Notes under the pieces: model-generated
Databases searched by the model: none
What the model was told of the DNA's origin: nothing
What the model saw: the letters and a program-made list of their open reading frames with translations, nothing else
Made by a program: the position numbers and the translations under genes
Assembly: GCF_020541305.1 (NCBI RefSeq)
Contig: NZ_CP047396.1
Location: 806,001-870,000, forward strand
DNA length: 64,000 nt
Direction of reading: 5' to 3'
Source: Candidatus Vallotiella adelgis
GTDB lineage: Bacteria > Pseudomonadota > Gammaproteobacteria > Burkholderiales > Burkholderiaceae
In this document: piece by piece, positions 31,855-43,332 of the stretch
Layout of the letters: every line of letters begins with the position of its first letter
Numbering within the stretch: the stretch's first letter is position 1

Positions 31855-32343
31855 TCACCGGTACTGCGCGTTAGACGCCTTCGCTGCCGCAATCTGGGCT
31901 TCATGGCGATCGCCAACTGCTAGCAGCATATCTTTCGTAAAATATAGGTCGCCACGTTTCTCGCCGTGATATTCAAAGATCTGCGTTTCGACGATTGAAT
32001 CGACTGGGCAGCTTTCCTCACAGAATCCACAAAAAATGCACTTAGTTAAATCAATATCATAACGGGTCGTTCTCCGCGTGTTATCAGCGCGCATTTCTGA
32101 TTCGATCGTAATCGCCAACGCCGGACAAATCGCTTCACACAATTTGCACGCGATACAACGCTCCTCGCCATTTTCATAGCGTCGCAGCGCATGTAGTCCG
32201 CGAAATCGCGGTGAAATCGGCGTTTTTTCCTCAGGAAATTGCACAGTGATTTTGCGATGAAACACATACCGCCCAGTCAGCGCAAGCCCCTTAAGCAACT
32301 CTGTCAGAAAGAATGTTTTAAAAAAACTCTGAAATATATTCAT
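31855..32343 (-). CDS. nuoI: NADH-quinone oxidoreductase subunit I
   Basis: Carries two [4Fe-4S] clusters (N6a/N6b) passing electrons towards NuoB. At 162 aa it has both 8Fe ferredoxin motifs: [12 protein letters not shown] and [13 protein letters not shown] short amphipathic N-terminal helix ([23 protein letters not shown]) attaches it to the membrane arm. It starts about 10 bp after the nuoH stop. All eight ligands are present. Confidence 0.97.
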   Translation of the reverse strand: MNIFQSFFKTFFLTELLKGLALTGRYVFHRKITVQFPEEKTPISPRFRGLHALRRYENGEERCIACKLCEAICPALAITIESEMRADNTRRTTRYDIDLTKCIFCGFCEESCPVDSIVETQIFEYHGEKRGDLYFTKDMLLAVGDRHEAQIAAAKASNAQYR

Positions 32344-32352
32344 GGTGATACC

Positions 32353-33417
32353 TTATTTCCAGATGTTCAGCGGCGACATAATCCAGAAACCTACCACCAC
32401 CAACCATACGATACATACCGGAATAAAGATATTCCAGCCTAGACGCATAATCTGATCGTAGCGATAACGTGGTAACGTCGCACGAGCCCAGATAAATACC
32501 GATAGAAGAATAAATACCTTCAGCGCTAGCCAAACGATGCCTGGGATAAATGATAAGAACTCGAACGGTGCACTCCAGCCACCGAAGAACAGCGTTGCAG
32601 CCAGCGCTGAGATCACAATCATATTGATATACTCGGCGAGAAAAAACAGCGCGAACGCCATCCCTGAGTAGTCGATCATATGCCCAGCGACGATTTCTGA
32701 CTCCCCTTCGACAACATCGAAAGGGTGTCGATTAGTTTCAGCTATACCAGAGATGAAGTAGACAACAAATATCGGAAGTAGTGGAAGCCAATTCCATGAT
32801 AAGAAGTTTAGGCCGATCCTAGCGAACAACCCGCAACCTTGCGAATGCACAATATCGGACAGGTTGAGGCTGCCGGATGTCATCAATACAACAACCAGCG
32901 CGAGGCCCATCGCAATTTCATACGATACCATCTGTGCAGCTGCACGCATTGCGCCAAGAAATGCGTACTTCGAATTCGAAGCCCAGCCAGCAAGGATAAC
33001 TCCGTATACGCCGAGCGAGGTAATAGCTATGGTATATAATAAACCGGCGTTAATATCACAAAGCACTGCCTTGGCCTGAAAAGGAATTACCGCCCAAACA
33101 CTGAATGCAGGCACTACAACTATGATCGGCGCAATAAGGTAGAGCCATTTAGTAGCCTGTGCCGGCTGGATTACTTCCTTAAGTAGCAGCTTAAGAACAT
33201 CTGCGATTGGCTGCAATAGCCCTTGCGGCCCAACGCGATTAGGTCCAAGTCGCATATGCATCCAGCCAATCAGCTTGCGCTCCCATAGAATTAGATAGGC
33301 GACACCTAGAAGAATCACGACCGATATAATGAGAATGCGTATCAGTGCCCATACGGTTGTCCATGCTACGCCTAGAAAATAACTACCGGTTGCATTGATC
33401 GTTCCGAACACACCCAT
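32353..33417 (-). CDS. nuoH: NADH-quinone oxidoreductase subunit H
   Basis: Membrane subunit (ND1 family) forming the quinone chamber; 354 aa, about eight helices. Signatures are [21 protein letters not shown], the acidic loop [40 protein letters not shown], and [17 protein letters not shown]. The start codon overlaps the nuoG stop by one base (TAATG), indicating coupled translation. Confidence 0.97.
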   Translation of the reverse strand: MGVFGTINATGSYFLGVAWTTVWALIRILIISVVILLGVAYLILWERKLIGWMHMRLGPNRVGPQGLLQPIADVLKLLLKEVIQPAQATKWLYLIAPIIVVVPAFSVWAVIPFQAKAVLCDINAGLLYTIAITSLGVYGVILAGWASNSKYAFLGAMRAAAQMVSYEIAMGLALVVVLMTSGSLNLSDIVHSQGCGLFARIGLNFLSWNWLPLLPIFVVYFISGIAETNRHPFDVVEGESEIVAGHMIDYSGMAFALFFLAEYINMIVISALAATLFFGGWSAPFEFLSFIPGIVWLALKVFILLSVFIWARATLPRYRYDQIMRLGWNIFIPVCIVWLVVVGFWIMSPLNIWK

Positions 33418-35747
33418 TAAACCCTCTCCACCAGAAGATCACCAAACAGACCACCAAGTTCGGCTACGGCGGATGTCGCTGCCGGAATGCGTACCACCGC
33501 ATTATGCAGCTTCGCATCACGCAGTGCCGGCAGTATGACCGATGCCTCGCCCTGGCGCACACGTACCATGTCCCCCCTCTTTAGCTCAAGTTGGTCAAAA
33601 AGCGCAGCAGGTAACGATACGCACAGCGCAGCTTTCGCTGCTCTGGTCAGATGAAGCGACGGTGCACGACGCACTAGTGGATCAGCGTCATAGATTGACA
33701 CATCAGAAATCCGCTCAAATGTTCCGGCCATACGCACTAATGTACCGCGAGCTAGTGGCGCATACATCACGTTCGATAAACGAGACTGCACATCTATACC
33801 TCTCAATGCTGCAGCAGCTACTTCCTCAGATTTCATATAATCGAAATTTGGTAACCCAAGTAGATTGCCTAGTACGCATAGCACCTTCCAGCCTGGGCGG
33901 GAGTTACCGAGCGGGCGCACAACACTAGTGAATTTTTGAACCGTGCCTTGTGCGTTAACAAACGTACCAGCTGTCTCGGTGAACGGCGCAATCGGTAATA
34001 GTACATCCGCATAGTCTGCGCCGGCCTTAAATGACGATAGTGAGACGACTATTTCTGCCTGTGCTAGTGCCACGCGAGCCTGACGTGGATTCGCGACATC
34101 AAACTCCGGTTCAACATTGAATAGCAGATACGCTGGATGCGGTAACGAAAATGCCTGCGCAGCGTTAGCACCACCTGCACCGGGTAGCGCACCAACTAGA
34201 TGAGCGCCGATAGTATTGGCCGCTTCCGGCAGAAATCCGAGCGTTGCTCCACTCATCTGCGCGACCCACTGTGCAATAGCGCACAGCTTCGCGAATTCTG
34301 GGTGGTTTACTGCGCTCGCGCCTAACAAAATCAATCGTTGCTTGCCATTCAACAAAGAAGTAGCAATCCCCTGCGAAACAGCATCTAGCTGAATGCTGCC
34401 AAGCTCAACCGGAAAGGCTATGCCACGGATCTTAGCTACCGCAGAAGCTACACCAGCTAGAGCATTAATCCAATCTGACGGCGGTAAAACTATTTTGTGC
34501 GCAATATTGATGAGTGCATCATCGGCGCTCGCGTGCAATAAACTCACTGTAGCGCCACTAGCAGCAGCTTGGCGCAATCGTGCCGCTAGAAGCGGATGAT
34601 CGCGATTCAGGAATGAACCGATTACGAATGCCGAATCGGCGCTGGATAGTATCGCTATTGGTATACCAAGCCACGGCACGCCTTTCAGTAGTGCAGAAAA
34701 ATCACTTTGACGCAGCCGAAAATCTAAATTCGTGCTCCCCAGCGCATGAGTCAGTGTCTTGAGCAAAAATAATTCTTCAAGAGTACTGTGTGGGCTGACG
34801 AGCGTAGCAATCGCGTTTGCGCCATGCAAGGCCTTGATGTTTTTTAGGTTGTGAGCAACATAAGCAAGTGCAGTTTCCCAGTCGACTTCATGCCACTTTC
34901 CGTCTTGTTTTAGCATTGGTTGTGTCAGGCGATCTGTGCTATTTAACGCCTCGTATGAAAAGCGGTCTTTATCTGAAATCCAGCACTCATTAATCGCGTC
35001 GTTTTCTAGCGGTAGCACACGCATTACTCGATTGTTCCGTACCTGTATAATCAGATTTGCGCCAACTGAGTCATGCGGACTCACCGAGTGCCCATGTGAT
35101 AATTCCCATGTCCTAGCGCTATAGCGAAAAAGCTTGCTAGTCAACGCACCCACCGGACACAAGTCAATCATGTTGCCGGATAACTCAGAGTCAACCGAGT
35201 TACCAACAAATGTTGTGATCTCCGACAGCTCACCACGGCCTAGCATGCCAAGTTCCATTATTCCAGCTACTTCCTCACCAAAGCGCACACAGCGCGTGCA
35301 GTGAATGCAGCGAGTCATCTCTTCCATTGAGATCAGAGGCCCGACATTCTTTTGAAATACAACACGCTTCTCTTCTGAATATCGCGATGCGGATTTTCCG
35401 TATCCGACTGCTAAGTCCTGCAGCTGGCATTCACCACCCTGGTCACAGATCGGGCAATCTAGCGGGTGGTTAATTAATAGAAACTCCATCACAGACTGCT
35501 GTGCTTTTATTGCCTTGTCCGATGTCGTTCGAACAATCATTCCAGCAGACACTGGAGTCGCGCATGCTGGCAAAGCCTTCGGCATCTTCTCAATTTCAAT
35601 CAAACACATCCGGCAGTTTGCCGCGATCGATAACTTTTTGTGATAGCAGAAGTGAGGAATATACGTATTGACCTTGTGTGCAGCTTGGATCACCATACTG
35701 CCTTCCGGCACCTTGACTTTCTTGCCGTCTACTTCAAGTTCAACCAT
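33417..35747 (-). CDS. nuoG: NADH-quinone oxidoreductase subunit G
   Basis: Large peripheral iron-sulfur subunit, 776 aa. The N-terminal region has [2Fe-2S] ligands ([22 protein letters not shown], about residues 30-51) and the following cluster motifs [16 protein letters not shown] and [18 protein letters not shown], then [11 protein letters not shown] molybdopterin-like domain without catalytic role follows. The central and C-terminal regions contain long Ala-rich stretches. It lies between nuoF (44 bp) and nuoH (overlap). Confidence 0.96.
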   Translation of the reverse strand: MVELEVDGKKVKVPEGSMVIQAAHKVNTYIPHFCYHKKLSIAANCRMCLIEIEKMPKALPACATPVSAGMIVRTTSDKAIKAQQSVMEFLLINHPLDCPICDQGGECQLQDLAVGYGKSASRYSEEKRVVFQKNVGPLISMEEMTRCIHCTRCVRFGEEVAGIMELGMLGRGELSEITTFVGNSVDSELSGNMIDLCPVGALTSKLFRYSARTWELSHGHSVSPHDSVGANLIIQVRNNRVMRVLPLENDAINECWISDKDRFSYEALNSTDRLTQPMLKQDGKWHEVDWETALAYVAHNLKNIKALHGANAIATLVSPHSTLEELFLLKTLTHALGSTNLDFRLRQSDFSALLKGVPWLGIPIAILSSADSAFVIGSFLNRDHPLLAARLRQAAASGATVSLLHASADDALINIAHKIVLPPSDWINALAGVASAVAKIRGIAFPVELGSIQLDAVSQGIATSLLNGKQRLILLGASAVNHPEFAKLCAIAQWVAQMSGATLGFLPEAANTIGAHLVGALPGAGGANAAQAFSLPHPAYLLFNVEPEFDVANPRQARVALAQAEIVVSLSSFKAGADYADVLLPIAPFTETAGTFVNAQGTVQKFTSVVRPLGNSRPGWKVLCVLGNLLGLPNFDYMKSEEVAAAALRGIDVQSRLSNVMYAPLARGTLVRMAGTFERISDVSIYDADPLVRRAPSLHLTRAAKAALCVSLPAALFDQLELKRGDMVRVRQGEASVILPALRDAKLHNAVVRIPAATSAVAELGGLFGDLLVERV

Positions 35748-35791
35748 GATAGTGATGGTTCCCCCAATCCAGTCTTATAAACGCGCCCATA

Positions 35792-37087
35792 CTATATGCT
35801 GCTTTGCGACAGAACGAAGCAACGCTTGTGTGTGATGTGGTATTCGAATTCGCTCCAGAAGTGTTTTAACATGCCGCGTACCGGCATCGCGGCTGCATCC
35901 CCTAGCGCACAGATCGTATGGCCCATAATATTCTCCGAGATCGAGTGTAGTAGATCTAGGTCTTCTTTTCGCCCTTGACCATGTTCAATCCGACGTACAA
36001 CCCGATATAGCCAGCCAGTGCCCTCGCGGCACGGCGTGCATTGCCCACATGACTCCTCGTAGTAAAAGTATGACAGACGTAACAGCGAATGCACCATACA
36101 ACGCGTATCGTTCATTACAATTACTGCGCCGGAACCAAGCATAGAGCCGACCTTCGCCAGTGAGTCATAATCAAGGTCAGTTTGCATCATTTGGTCGCCA
36201 GGTACTACTGGTGCTGATGAACCACCTGGGATCACAGCTTTAATTTTGCCGCGAACACCGCCGGCCAGCTCCATGAGCTTTGAAAATGATGTGCCGAGTG
36301 GCACTTCGTAATTGCCAGGCCAGTTTACGTCGCCAGACACTGAGAAGATCTTTGTGCCACCGTTGTTTGGCTTGCCTAATCTTAGGTATTTTTGCGGGCC
36401 AATCGCCAGTAGGAACGGTACTGCTGCGAATGTTTCAGTGTTGTTAATGGTCGTTGGCTTTCCGAATACACCATAGCTAGCTGGAAACGGCGGCTTGATC
36501 CGAGGCTGTCCTTTCTTACCCTCGAGTGACTCGAGTAGTGCAGTTTCCTCGCCACAAATATAAGCACCATAACCGTGATGAGCATACAACTCGAACGAAA
36601 AACTGCTACCTAAGATATTATGACCGAGATAACCAGCAGAACGAGCCTCGTCTAGAGCTCGCTCGAAACGCTCGTAGACCTCCCAGATTTCGCCGTGAAT
36701 ATAGTTGTAGCCGACAGTAATACCCATCGCATATGCGCCAATCGCCATACCTTCGATCAATGCGTATGGATTCCAGCGCAGAATATCGCGATCTTTGAAT
36801 GTGCCAGGCTCGCCTTCGTCAGAGTTACACACCAGGTACTTCTGTCCAGGAAACTGACGTGGCATAAAGCTCCATTTGAGTCCTGTTGGAAATCCTGCGC
36901 CACCACGGCCACGTAGACCGGATATTTTCACGTCCGAAATTACTTGCTCTGGTGGGATGTTCTTTTCAAGAATGCGGCGCAGTTGCTGGTATCCACCTCG
37001 TGCGATGTAGTCTTGTAAGTGCCAATTCTCGCCGTTAAGACCTGCAAGGATCAGCGGATTGATATGTCGATTATGTAAAGATGTCAT
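35792..37087 (-). CDS. nuoF: NADH-quinone oxidoreductase subunit F
   Basis: NADH-binding flavoprotein of complex I, 431 aa. It contains the NADH/FMN motif [16 protein letters not shown] (about residues 58-73), [14 protein letters not shown], the FMN region [22 protein letters not shown] and the N3 cluster segment [15 protein letters not shown] with a downstream Cys ([12 protein letters not shown]). It overlaps the end of nuoE by 4 bp (ATGA type). Intact. Confidence 0.98.
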   Translation of the reverse strand: MTSLHNRHINPLILAGLNGENWHLQDYIARGGYQQLRRILEKNIPPEQVISDVKISGLRGRGGAGFPTGLKWSFMPRQFPGQKYLVCNSDEGEPGTFKDRDILRWNPYALIEGMAIGAYAMGITVGYNYIHGEIWEVYERFERALDEARSAGYLGHNILGSSFSFELYAHHGYGAYICGEETALLESLEGKKGQPRIKPPFPASYGVFGKPTTINNTETFAAVPFLLAIGPQKYLRLGKPNNGGTKIFSVSGDVNWPGNYEVPLGTSFSKLMELAGGVRGKIKAVIPGGSSAPVVPGDQMMQTDLDYDSLAKVGSMLGSGAVIVMNDTRCMVHSLLRLSYFYYEESCGQCTPCREGTGWLYRVVRRIEHGQGRKEDLDLLHSISENIMGHTICALGDAAAMPVRGMLKHFWSEFEYHITHKRCFVLSQSSI

Positions 37088-37560
37088 TTAGACAACTCCT
37101 CAAGCCACTGATCAATCTTCTCGCGATTCATGAAACTCTGCATCTGGTGATTGTTTAGTAACATCACCGGTGCATCGCCGCAGGCACCAAAACACTCACC
37201 TTTTTTTAGTGTAAACTTACCATCTGGTGTTGTCTCACCAAAATTAATTCCTAGTTTCTGCTTGAGATATTTCGCGGCTTCTTCAGCACCTCCTAGTTGG
37301 CAAGATAGATTCGTGCATAGCGTGATCTTGTATTGACCAACTGGCGCGGTTTCATACATGGTATAAAACGTTGCGATCTCTTGAACCGCGATAGCTGGCA
37401 TTTTTAAGTGGTTGGCAATAAATTGCATCAGCTCTGGCGATAGCCAGCCTTGCTCGCACTGCGCAATTGCAAGAGCTGCCATCACGGCGGATTTCTGGCG
37501 ACCAGCGGGGTACTTTGCTACCGCTCGATCAATTTCTCTAAGACCTTTATCTGAAATCAT
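37084..37560 (-). CDS. nuoE: NADH-quinone oxidoreductase subunit E
   Basis: 24-kDa subunit carrying [2Fe-2S] cluster N1a, partner of NuoF. The four ligands are in [11 protein letters not shown] and [14 protein letters not shown]. The frame is open to 37581. I prefer the ATG at 37558-37560 (158 aa), where the protein begins [20 protein letters not shown] as in Burkholderia; the upstream ATG would add seven unconserved residues. The stop overlaps the nuoF start. Confidence 0.93.
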   Translation of the reverse strand: MISDKGLREIDRAVAKYPAGRQKSAVMAALAIAQCEQGWLSPELMQFIANHLKMPAIAVQEIATFYTMYETAPVGQYKITLCTNLSCQLGGAEEAAKYLKQKLGINFGETTPDGKFTLKKGECFGACGDAPVMLLNNHQMQSFMNREKIDQWLEELSK

Positions 37561-37681
37561 TTTCAGGTACAACTCATTCAATGTTTACCGAACGAAAACC
37601 TGCCGGCTGACTATTATCGGCCGACCTGACACTCTTTAATGCGAAAGCATCGTTCTATACCCGATGCTTCAAGCTGTTACG

Positions 37682-38935
37682 CTACCGGTCGACCTCGCCG
37701 AATACAATATCCTGTGTTCCAATAATCGTGACCGCATCCGCAATCATATGACCTCGAGCCATCTCGTCAAGAGCGGAAAGATGCGCATAGCCAGGCGCGC
37801 GAATTTTCAGCCGGTATGGTTTATTCGCGCCATCCGAGATTAGATAAATACCGAACTCACCCTTCGGGTGCTCAACAGCGACATATACTTCACCCTTGGG
37901 TACATGCATACCCTCCGTGAAGAGTTTAAAATGGTGAATCAATTCCTCCATATTCGACTTCATATCCAGCCGAAATGGCGGTGCGACTTTATGGTTGTCA
38001 ACTATCACTGGACCAGGATTCTTGCGTAGCCACTCAATGCACTGTTTAATAATCCAGTTCGACTGGCGCATCTCCTCGACTCGTACGAGATATCTGTCAT
38101 AACAGTCGCCACTCGTGCCGACTGGAATATCGAAAGTCAGTTTGTCATACACTTCGTATGACTGCTTTTTTCGCAAGTCCCATTCAATACCCGAACCCCG
38201 TAGCATCGGTCCAGTCATACCGAGTTGCAGCGCACGCTCCGGCGTAACAACACCAATACCAACTAGCCGCTGCTTCCAGATCCGGTTATCAGTTAGTAGA
38301 GTCTCATATTCATCTACGCAACTAGGAAAACGGCTGGTAAAATCTTCTATAAAATCAAGTAGCGAACCTTGACGGTTCTGGTTGAGGTGAGCAAGTGCTT
38401 TTTTATTGCGGATCTTTGAGGCTTTATATTGCGGCATCGTATCCGGCAGATCGCTATAGACACCACCTGGACGATAGTATGCCGCGTGCATACGTGAGCC
38501 AGATACCGCTTCGTAGACGTCCATCAAGTCTTCTCGCTCACGAAACGCATATAGAAACACTGCCATCGCACCAACATCCAGCGCATGAGCGCCGAGCCAC
38601 ATCAAGTGATTTAGGATCCGCGTGATCTCATCGAACATCACACGAACATATTTCGCCCGGATTGGTATGTCGATACCAAGGAGCTTTTCAATCGCCATAA
38701 CATACGCGTGCTCGTTGACCATCATTGACACGTAGTCGAGACGATCCATATACGGCACTGATTGGATGAATGTTTTATGCTCAGCCAACTTTTCAGTTGC
38801 TCGATGTAATAAACCGATATGCGGATCGGCACGCCGGATTACTTCACCATCTAACTCGAGCACCAGGCGCAGCACGCCGTGCGCTGCTGGATGCTGAGGA
38901 CCGAAGTTCAGCGTGTAGTTTTTAATATCAGGCAT
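37682..38935 (-). CDS. nuoD: NADH-quinone oxidoreductase subunit D
   Basis: 49-kDa subunit lining the quinone site; 417 aa. The family regions [45 protein letters not shown] (quinone-site His), [16 protein letters not shown] and the C-terminal DIVFGEVDR are present. It follows nuoC after about 90 bp and precedes nuoE. Intact. Confidence 0.97.
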   Translation of the reverse strand: MPDIKNYTLNFGPQHPAAHGVLRLVLELDGEVIRRADPHIGLLHRATEKLAEHKTFIQSVPYMDRLDYVSMMVNEHAYVMAIEKLLGIDIPIRAKYVRVMFDEITRILNHLMWLGAHALDVGAMAVFLYAFREREDLMDVYEAVSGSRMHAAYYRPGGVYSDLPDTMPQYKASKIRNKKALAHLNQNRQGSLLDFIEDFTSRFPSCVDEYETLLTDNRIWKQRLVGIGVVTPERALQLGMTGPMLRGSGIEWDLRKKQSYEVYDKLTFDIPVGTSGDCYDRYLVRVEEMRQSNWIIKQCIEWLRKNPGPVIVDNHKVAPPFRLDMKSNMEELIHHFKLFTEGMHVPKGEVYVAVEHPKGEFGIYLISDGANKPYRLKIRAPGYAHLSALDEMARGHMIADAVTIIGTQDIVFGEVDR

Positions 38936-39024
38936 ATTCGGCAGGCTTACTAGAAACTTAATGGCTTAGGCAGATAGCATGCGCTCGCTATAGAATCCGC
39001 AGTCGGGCCTTGGCGGATAAAGAA

Positions 39025-39627
39025 TCAGTTTTTTAGACCGCCATAGTGTTTTTCGCGAATCACACGCGGTGTAATCTCGCGCGGCTCAACTGTGACAGGT
39101 TGGTAGATAACGCGTTTTTCTTCCGCGTCGTACCGCATCTCGACATAGCCGGACAGCGGAAAATCTTTACGGAACGGGTGGCCGACAAAACCGTAGTCAG
39201 TCAGAATGCGACGTAAATCAGGATGGCCTTCAAACACGATGCCATATAGATCGAAGGCTTCACGTTCATACCAGTTGACCGAATTCCATACACGGATCAG
39301 CGATGGCAGAATAGGTGCATCGTCTTGCGGCGCAAATACCCGAACACGCAGGCGCCAGTTATTTCGGATCGACAGCAGATGTGTCACCGTAGCAAAGCGT
39401 AGAGTGTCATATCTACTATTGCCGTACGTCGAATAATCGACGCCGCATAAGTCTGTTAATTGCTCAAAGCTGAGCGATGGATTATCGCGTAACTGGATCG
39501 CTACATCAATTAAATCGCCAGCGCCGACAACGATAGTTAACTGTCCAAGCAACTCGGACGTACTTTTCAACTTGTCACCGAATGCTTTATGAAGGTTAGC
39601 CTCTAGGGTCTCGAGTTTACTTACCAT
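39025..39627 (-). CDS. nuoC: NADH-quinone oxidoreductase subunit C
   Basis: 30-kDa peripheral subunit that binds NuoD; 200 aa, separate from nuoD as in betaproteobacteria. The signature [46 protein letters not shown] is complete (about residues 112-158). It starts about 18 bp after nuoB. Intact. Confidence 0.96.
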   Translation of the reverse strand: MVSKLETLEANLHKAFGDKLKSTSELLGQLTIVVGAGDLIDVAIQLRDNPSLSFEQLTDLCGVDYSTYGNSRYDTLRFATVTHLLSIRNNWRLRVRVFAPQDDAPILPSLIRVWNSVNWYEREAFDLYGIVFEGHPDLRRILTDYGFVGHPFRKDFPLSGYVEMRYDAEEKRVIYQPVTVEPREITPRVIREKHYGGLKN

Positions 39628-39645
39628 ACAAGAAACACCTCCATG

Positions 39646-40125
39646 TTACTGACGAGCGATAGTATTTGTTCGGCGGATCTTTTCTTGTAATTGGATGATG
39701 CCGTAGATCAGCGCTTCGGCAGTTGGCGGGCAGCCGGGCACATAAATGTCAACCGGAACAATTCGATCACATCCACGGACGACAGAGTACGAGTAGTGAT
39801 AATAGCCACCACCATTCGCGCATGATCCCATTGAAATTACCCAGCGTGGCTCAGCCATCTGGTCATATACCCTGCGCAATGCAGGCGCCATTTTGTTGCA
39901 TAAAGTTCCGGCTACGATCATGACATCAGACTGACGTGGACTCGGTCGAAACACGACACCAAGGCGGTCTAGGTCATATCGGGAAGCACCGGCATGCATC
40001 ATCTCAACCGCGCAGCAGGCGAGCCCGAACGTCATTGGCCACAGCGAACCTGTCCGAGCCCAGTTTATTAACTTATCAGATGTTGTGGTGAGAAAGCCTT
40101 CTTTTAGGACGCCTTCGATACTCAT
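39646..40125 (-). CDS. nuoB: NADH-quinone oxidoreductase subunit B
   Basis: Carries [4Fe-4S] cluster N2, the last relay before quinone. Ligands: [13 protein letters not shown] (tandem Cys), GTLCNKMAP region, [12 protein letters not shown] and [15 protein letters not shown] use the ATG at 40123-40125 (159 aa) with GGAG upstream; this gives [15 protein letters not shown] as in relatives. The frame is open three codons further to a TTG. It is followed closely by nuoC. Confidence 0.97.
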   Translation of the reverse strand: MSIEGVLKEGFLTTTSDKLINWARTGSLWPMTFGLACCAVEMMHAGASRYDLDRLGVVFRPSPRQSDVMIVAGTLCNKMAPALRRVYDQMAEPRWVISMGSCANGGGYYHYSYSVVRGCDRIVPVDIYVPGCPPTAEALIYGIIQLQEKIRRTNTIARQ

Positions 40126-40186
40126 TGCTTTCAACTCCAGACAGGCCGATAGCTTTTCGCCCGAGATTCAAGTGCGGACTTTTCGA

Positions 40187-40546
40187 TTACTCCCAGATGA
40201 GACCACCACGCTTCCAGATATAGACGAAGCCCAGCAGAAATTCGAGCAGGAAGAGTATCATCGCCATGAAACCCGGCCAACCGATGTCGCGCAACGCAAC
40301 ACCCCAAGGAAAGAGAAAAGCCGTTTCCAAATCAAAAATAATAAAAAGAATAGCAACTAAATAGTATCGTACGTCAAACCTCATTCGCGCATCTTGAGAT
40401 GCCTCAAAACCACACTCGTATGGGGAATTCTTATTTCTGTCTGGCTTATTTACACTCAAGAACTTACCGAGACCAATTAAAGTAATCCCTAACCCGAGGC
40501 TCACAAGAAGAAACAGAAAGATAGGGAAATAGGTGGCGGGGTTCAA
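40187..40546 (-). CDS. nuoA: NADH-quinone oxidoreductase subunit A
   Basis: First gene of the nuo operon; small membrane subunit (ND3 family), 119 aa, three helices. The loop [43 protein letters not shown] contains the conserved ECG motif and the FDLE acidic helix. Upstream are tRNA-Leu and secG, the usual Burkholderia order. The operon promoter probably lies between the tRNA and nuoA or further upstream. Confidence 0.97.
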   Translation of the reverse strand: MNPATYFPIFLFLLVSLGLGITLIGLGKFLSVNKPDRNKNSPYECGFEASQDARMRFDVRYYLVAILFIIFDLETAFLFPWGVALRDIGWPGFMAMILFLLEFLLGFVYIWKRGGLIWE

Positions 40547-40669
40547 GACTATCCTCTATCGGTTAGTTCAAGGTGCGATTTGGGTGACTGACAGTTTCAA
40601 AACCGAGAAAACGGTATAAAGATAAGTGCCAACTAAAGCATATACTTAAGCGGCTGGCATTGCATTTTG

Positions 40670-40754
40670 TGGTGCCAACGATGAGAGTCGAACTCATACG
40701 GCTTGCGCCACCACCCCCTCAAGATGGCGTGTCTACCAATTTCACCACGTCGGC
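40670..40754 (-). tRNA. tRNA-Leu (anticodon GAG)
   Basis: 85 nt on the minus strand including an encoded CCA. Acceptor arms GCCGACG/CGTTGGC pair with one G-U. The D-arm GTGGTGAAATTGGTAGACAC, anticodon stem CCATC/GGTGG around the loop TTGAGGG, a long variable arm, and T-arm ATGAGTTCGACTCTCAT are all present. The long variable arm and sequence match tRNA-Leu(GAG) of other proteobacteria. It lies between secG and nuoA, its usual Burkholderia location. Confidence 0.96.
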
Positions 40755-40928
40755 ACTGCTTGCCATTATGAATGCACTCTGATTTTTATCTGTTTATTGC
40801 TTTTATTACTGCAAATTGTCTCAAGATTGCTCCAATATGTGGATTGTAACTTGGTTGAGGTGTTTGTTCAACGCACAAAATACGTTTTTCTATACATATC
40901 AGAAAACATAGTTTTACTAACTTGTGTG

Positions 40929-41306
40929 TTATTTGGGTACATTCAACTCCGGCACGGGGGAAGGCAAAGAGGGCGCTGCAAAACCGGAAGCTGGCCCTGA
41001 ACTTGTTTTTGAGTCTCGCACTGCTAGTGGGGGCGCACCGTCTAATAAGATATCGTTGGCTTGTGGCTGATAATTAACAAGCGCACTTAAAGCAAGTGTA
41101 CTAATGAAAAACACAGTCGCAAAAACCGCTGTTGTGCGCGATAGGAAGTTGACTGAGCCATTTGCACCAAAGAGACTACCAGACGCTCCGCTACCAAGCG
41201 CTGTACCCATATCAGCACCTTTACCATGCTGCATTAGAACAAGTCCAATCACGCCAAGCGCCGAAAACACTTGAACTACGATAATAAACGTCCTTAAAAA
41301 CAACAT
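40929..41306 (-). CDS. secG: Protein translocase subunit SecG
   Basis: Auxiliary subunit of the SecYEG channel; 125 aa, two membrane helices (about residues 5-24 and 54-76). The conserved loop VLMQHGKGADMGTALGSGASGSLFGANGSVNFLSR joins them, and a Pro/Ser-rich tail follows. It starts 9 bp after tpiA, an arrangement shared with relatives. Confidence 0.95.
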   Translation of the reverse strand: MLFLRTFIIVVQVFSALGVIGLVLMQHGKGADMGTALGSGASGSLFGANGSVNFLSRTTAVFATVFFISTLALSALVNYQPQANDILLDGAPPLAVRDSKTSSGPASGFAAPSLPSPVPELNVPK

Positions 41307-41315
41307 TGAAATTAC

Positions 41316-42074
41316 CTATAAAGATCCAGCGCTAATTGCAAGAAAATCAATCTCGGATAACGATGCGCCACCAATAAGACCGCCGTCGATATCAACCTGT
41401 GAAAATAATTCCTCTGCATTATCCGGCTTCACGCTGCCACCATATAGCAGCGGTACCCGAATACCACCCCTAGTGGTAAGCTGTTTCCGTAATACGGCAT
41501 GGACTTGCTGTGCCTGCTGGGCTGTTGCACTCTGACCTGTGCCAATGGCCCAAACCGGCTCGTATGCGACAATTAATCGAGCCACATGATCTTTATCTAG
41601 TGTGTCTAGTACTGCAGTCAGCTGCGCATGTATAACAGTATTGGTCTGCCCAGCTCGCCGTTCATCTAATGTTTCTCCGACGCAAACGATCGGTATAATA
41701 TTAGCTTCAAGGGCACGCTGCGCTTTAGCCGCCACTAATTTAGAAGATTCTGTATGTAACGTGCGGCGCTCTGAGTGACCAACGATAGCTAGCGTTACAC
41801 CAAATTCAGCAACCATCCTAGCGGAAACATCTCCTGTATATGCACCATGCGTATAAGCAGATACATCCTGTACACCATATGCGATTGGTGTGCCAGTTAG
41901 TTGCATCTGGACTTGTGCAAGATATGGATATGGTACGCACACGCCTAGTAGAACCCGTGACTCTAGCGTTGCTGCGCGTTGTACAAGCCCGTTCAACAGC
42001 GTATCATTTTCAGCGATAGAGCCATTCATCTTCCAGTTTCCAACAACTAACTTTGCTCGTTGTTTTTTTGCCAT
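41316..42074 (-). CDS. tpiA: Triose-phosphate isomerase
   Basis: Interconverts DHAP and glyceraldehyde 3-phosphate. At 252 aa it is full length. GNWKMNGS (about residues 12-19) carries the catalytic-loop Lys, VGHSERR the electrophilic His (about residue 100), AYEPVWAIGTGQSA the catalytic Glu and loop 6, and YGGSVKPDNA the phosphate site. It lies between qor and secG on the same strand. Confidence 0.97.
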   Translation of the reverse strand: MAKKQRAKLVVGNWKMNGSIAENDTLLNGLVQRAATLESRVLLGVCVPYPYLAQVQMQLTGTPIAYGVQDVSAYTHGAYTGDVSARMVAEFGVTLAIVGHSERRTLHTESSKLVAAKAQRALEANIIPIVCVGETLDERRAGQTNTVIHAQLTAVLDTLDKDHVARLIVAYEPVWAIGTGQSATAQQAQQVHAVLRKQLTTRGGIRVPLLYGGSVKPDNAEELFSQVDIDGGLIGGASLSEIDFLAISAGSL

Positions 42075-42181
42075 AGGCCGATTGATCTGTGACGTGCCGG
42101 CATTAGTGCATCCGCAAGAAAAATTTGTGCGTAATTTTATTATGTTACTGTGCAGCGCCGGTTACGGTCAAATTAACATAT

Positions 42182-43180
42182 CTAGAAGGTCAGCACAATC
42201 TTTCCGATATGCTCACCCAGCTCCATCATTGTATGTGCCGCAGCTGCCTGCTCAGCCGGAAATATCTTGTGAATTACAGGCTTGACCGTTCCATACTCGA
42301 TCAGCGGCCACACTCGCTCATATAATTGCGCAGCGATAGCGGCTTTAAATTCCACTGATCGCGGCCGCAACGTCGAGCCAGTCAATGTTAAGCGTCGATG
42401 TAACACCTCGCCTAAATTAATCTGTGCTCTGCCGCCGCCGAGCAGCGCAATTATTACGATGCAGCCATCATCAGCTAGCACACTTAACTCGCGATTTACA
42501 TAAGCACCACCTACCATGTCTAAGATCACGTTGACGCCGTAGTTATTGGTCAATGACCTGACAATGGAAACAAAGTCCTCAGTTTTATAGTTAATCACAC
42601 GCTCAGCGCCTAGCGCTTCGCATGCGCTGCATTTCTCTATATTACCAGCCGTGGCAAACACTCGATGACCAAAAGCATGTGCCAGCTGAATTGCTGTCAC
42701 GCCGATACCACTAGAGCCACCTTGTACTAACAATGCCTTCTCTGCTCCCCTCTCGCCCAGCCGAGCAAGATCAAATACATTACTCCAGACGGTAAAAAAC
42801 GTCTCGGGTAATGACGCAGCATATACGTCTGATAGACCTGCTGGCACGGGTAGGCACTGCGCGAGTGGCGCAGCTGCATATTCAGCATATCCGCCCCCTT
42901 GTACGAGAGCGCACACATGTTGCCTACGCGTCAGGTTAAATAGATTATTCGAGTTATCAAGATCACCGTCGACGATTTCACCAGCGACTTCTAGACCAAG
43001 AATATCTGATGCGCCCGGTGGTGCGGGATAATTTCCGGTGCGCTGAAAAACGTCCGAGCGGTTTACCCCGGCCGCTCTAACCTTGATCAACACTTCACCT
43101 GGCTGAAGCTCCGGTATCTGGCGCTCACTGAGTTGTAAGACATCAGGAGCACCATATTTGGTTATCTCAATCGCTTTCAT
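42182..43180 (-). CDS. NAD(P)H-quinone oxidoreductase, MDR family (Qor/PIG3 type)
   Basis: Zinc-free medium-chain dehydrogenase/reductase that reduces quinones with NADPH; 332 aa. The N-terminal substrate domain has AAGVNRSDVFQRTGNYPAPPGASDILGLEVAGEI. The nucleotide-binding motif is LLVQGGSSGIGVTAIQLAHAFG, followed by NVILDMVGGAY. The frame is open to 43285, but I use the ATG at 43178-43180 (MKAIEITKYGAPDVLQ); the upstream part is unconserved. It sits between tpiA and pnp, the Burkholderia order. True substrate unknown. Confidence 0.9.
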   Translation of the reverse strand: MKAIEITKYGAPDVLQLSERQIPELQPGEVLIKVRAAGVNRSDVFQRTGNYPAPPGASDILGLEVAGEIVDGDLDNSNNLFNLTRRQHVCALVQGGGYAEYAAAPLAQCLPVPAGLSDVYAASLPETFFTVWSNVFDLARLGERGAEKALLVQGGSSGIGVTAIQLAHAFGHRVFATAGNIEKCSACEALGAERVINYKTEDFVSIVRSLTNNYGVNVILDMVGGAYVNRELSVLADDGCIVIIALLGGGRAQINLGEVLHRRLTLTGSTLRPRSVEFKAAIAAQLYERVWPLIEYGTVKPVIHKIFPAEQAAAAHTMMELGEHIGKIVLTF

Positions 43181-43332
43181 ACGGAATTCCGTGTGGTCAT
43201 TAAGTTTCCGACGATGCTTAAATAGCCTGAAGTAACCGAAGAATTCTGACCATGCAATCTTAGTTTGAAATGGTACATACCACACTTCGTCTGGTTTGTC
43301 TTATGTAGTAAATACTACTTCGATTGCATTAC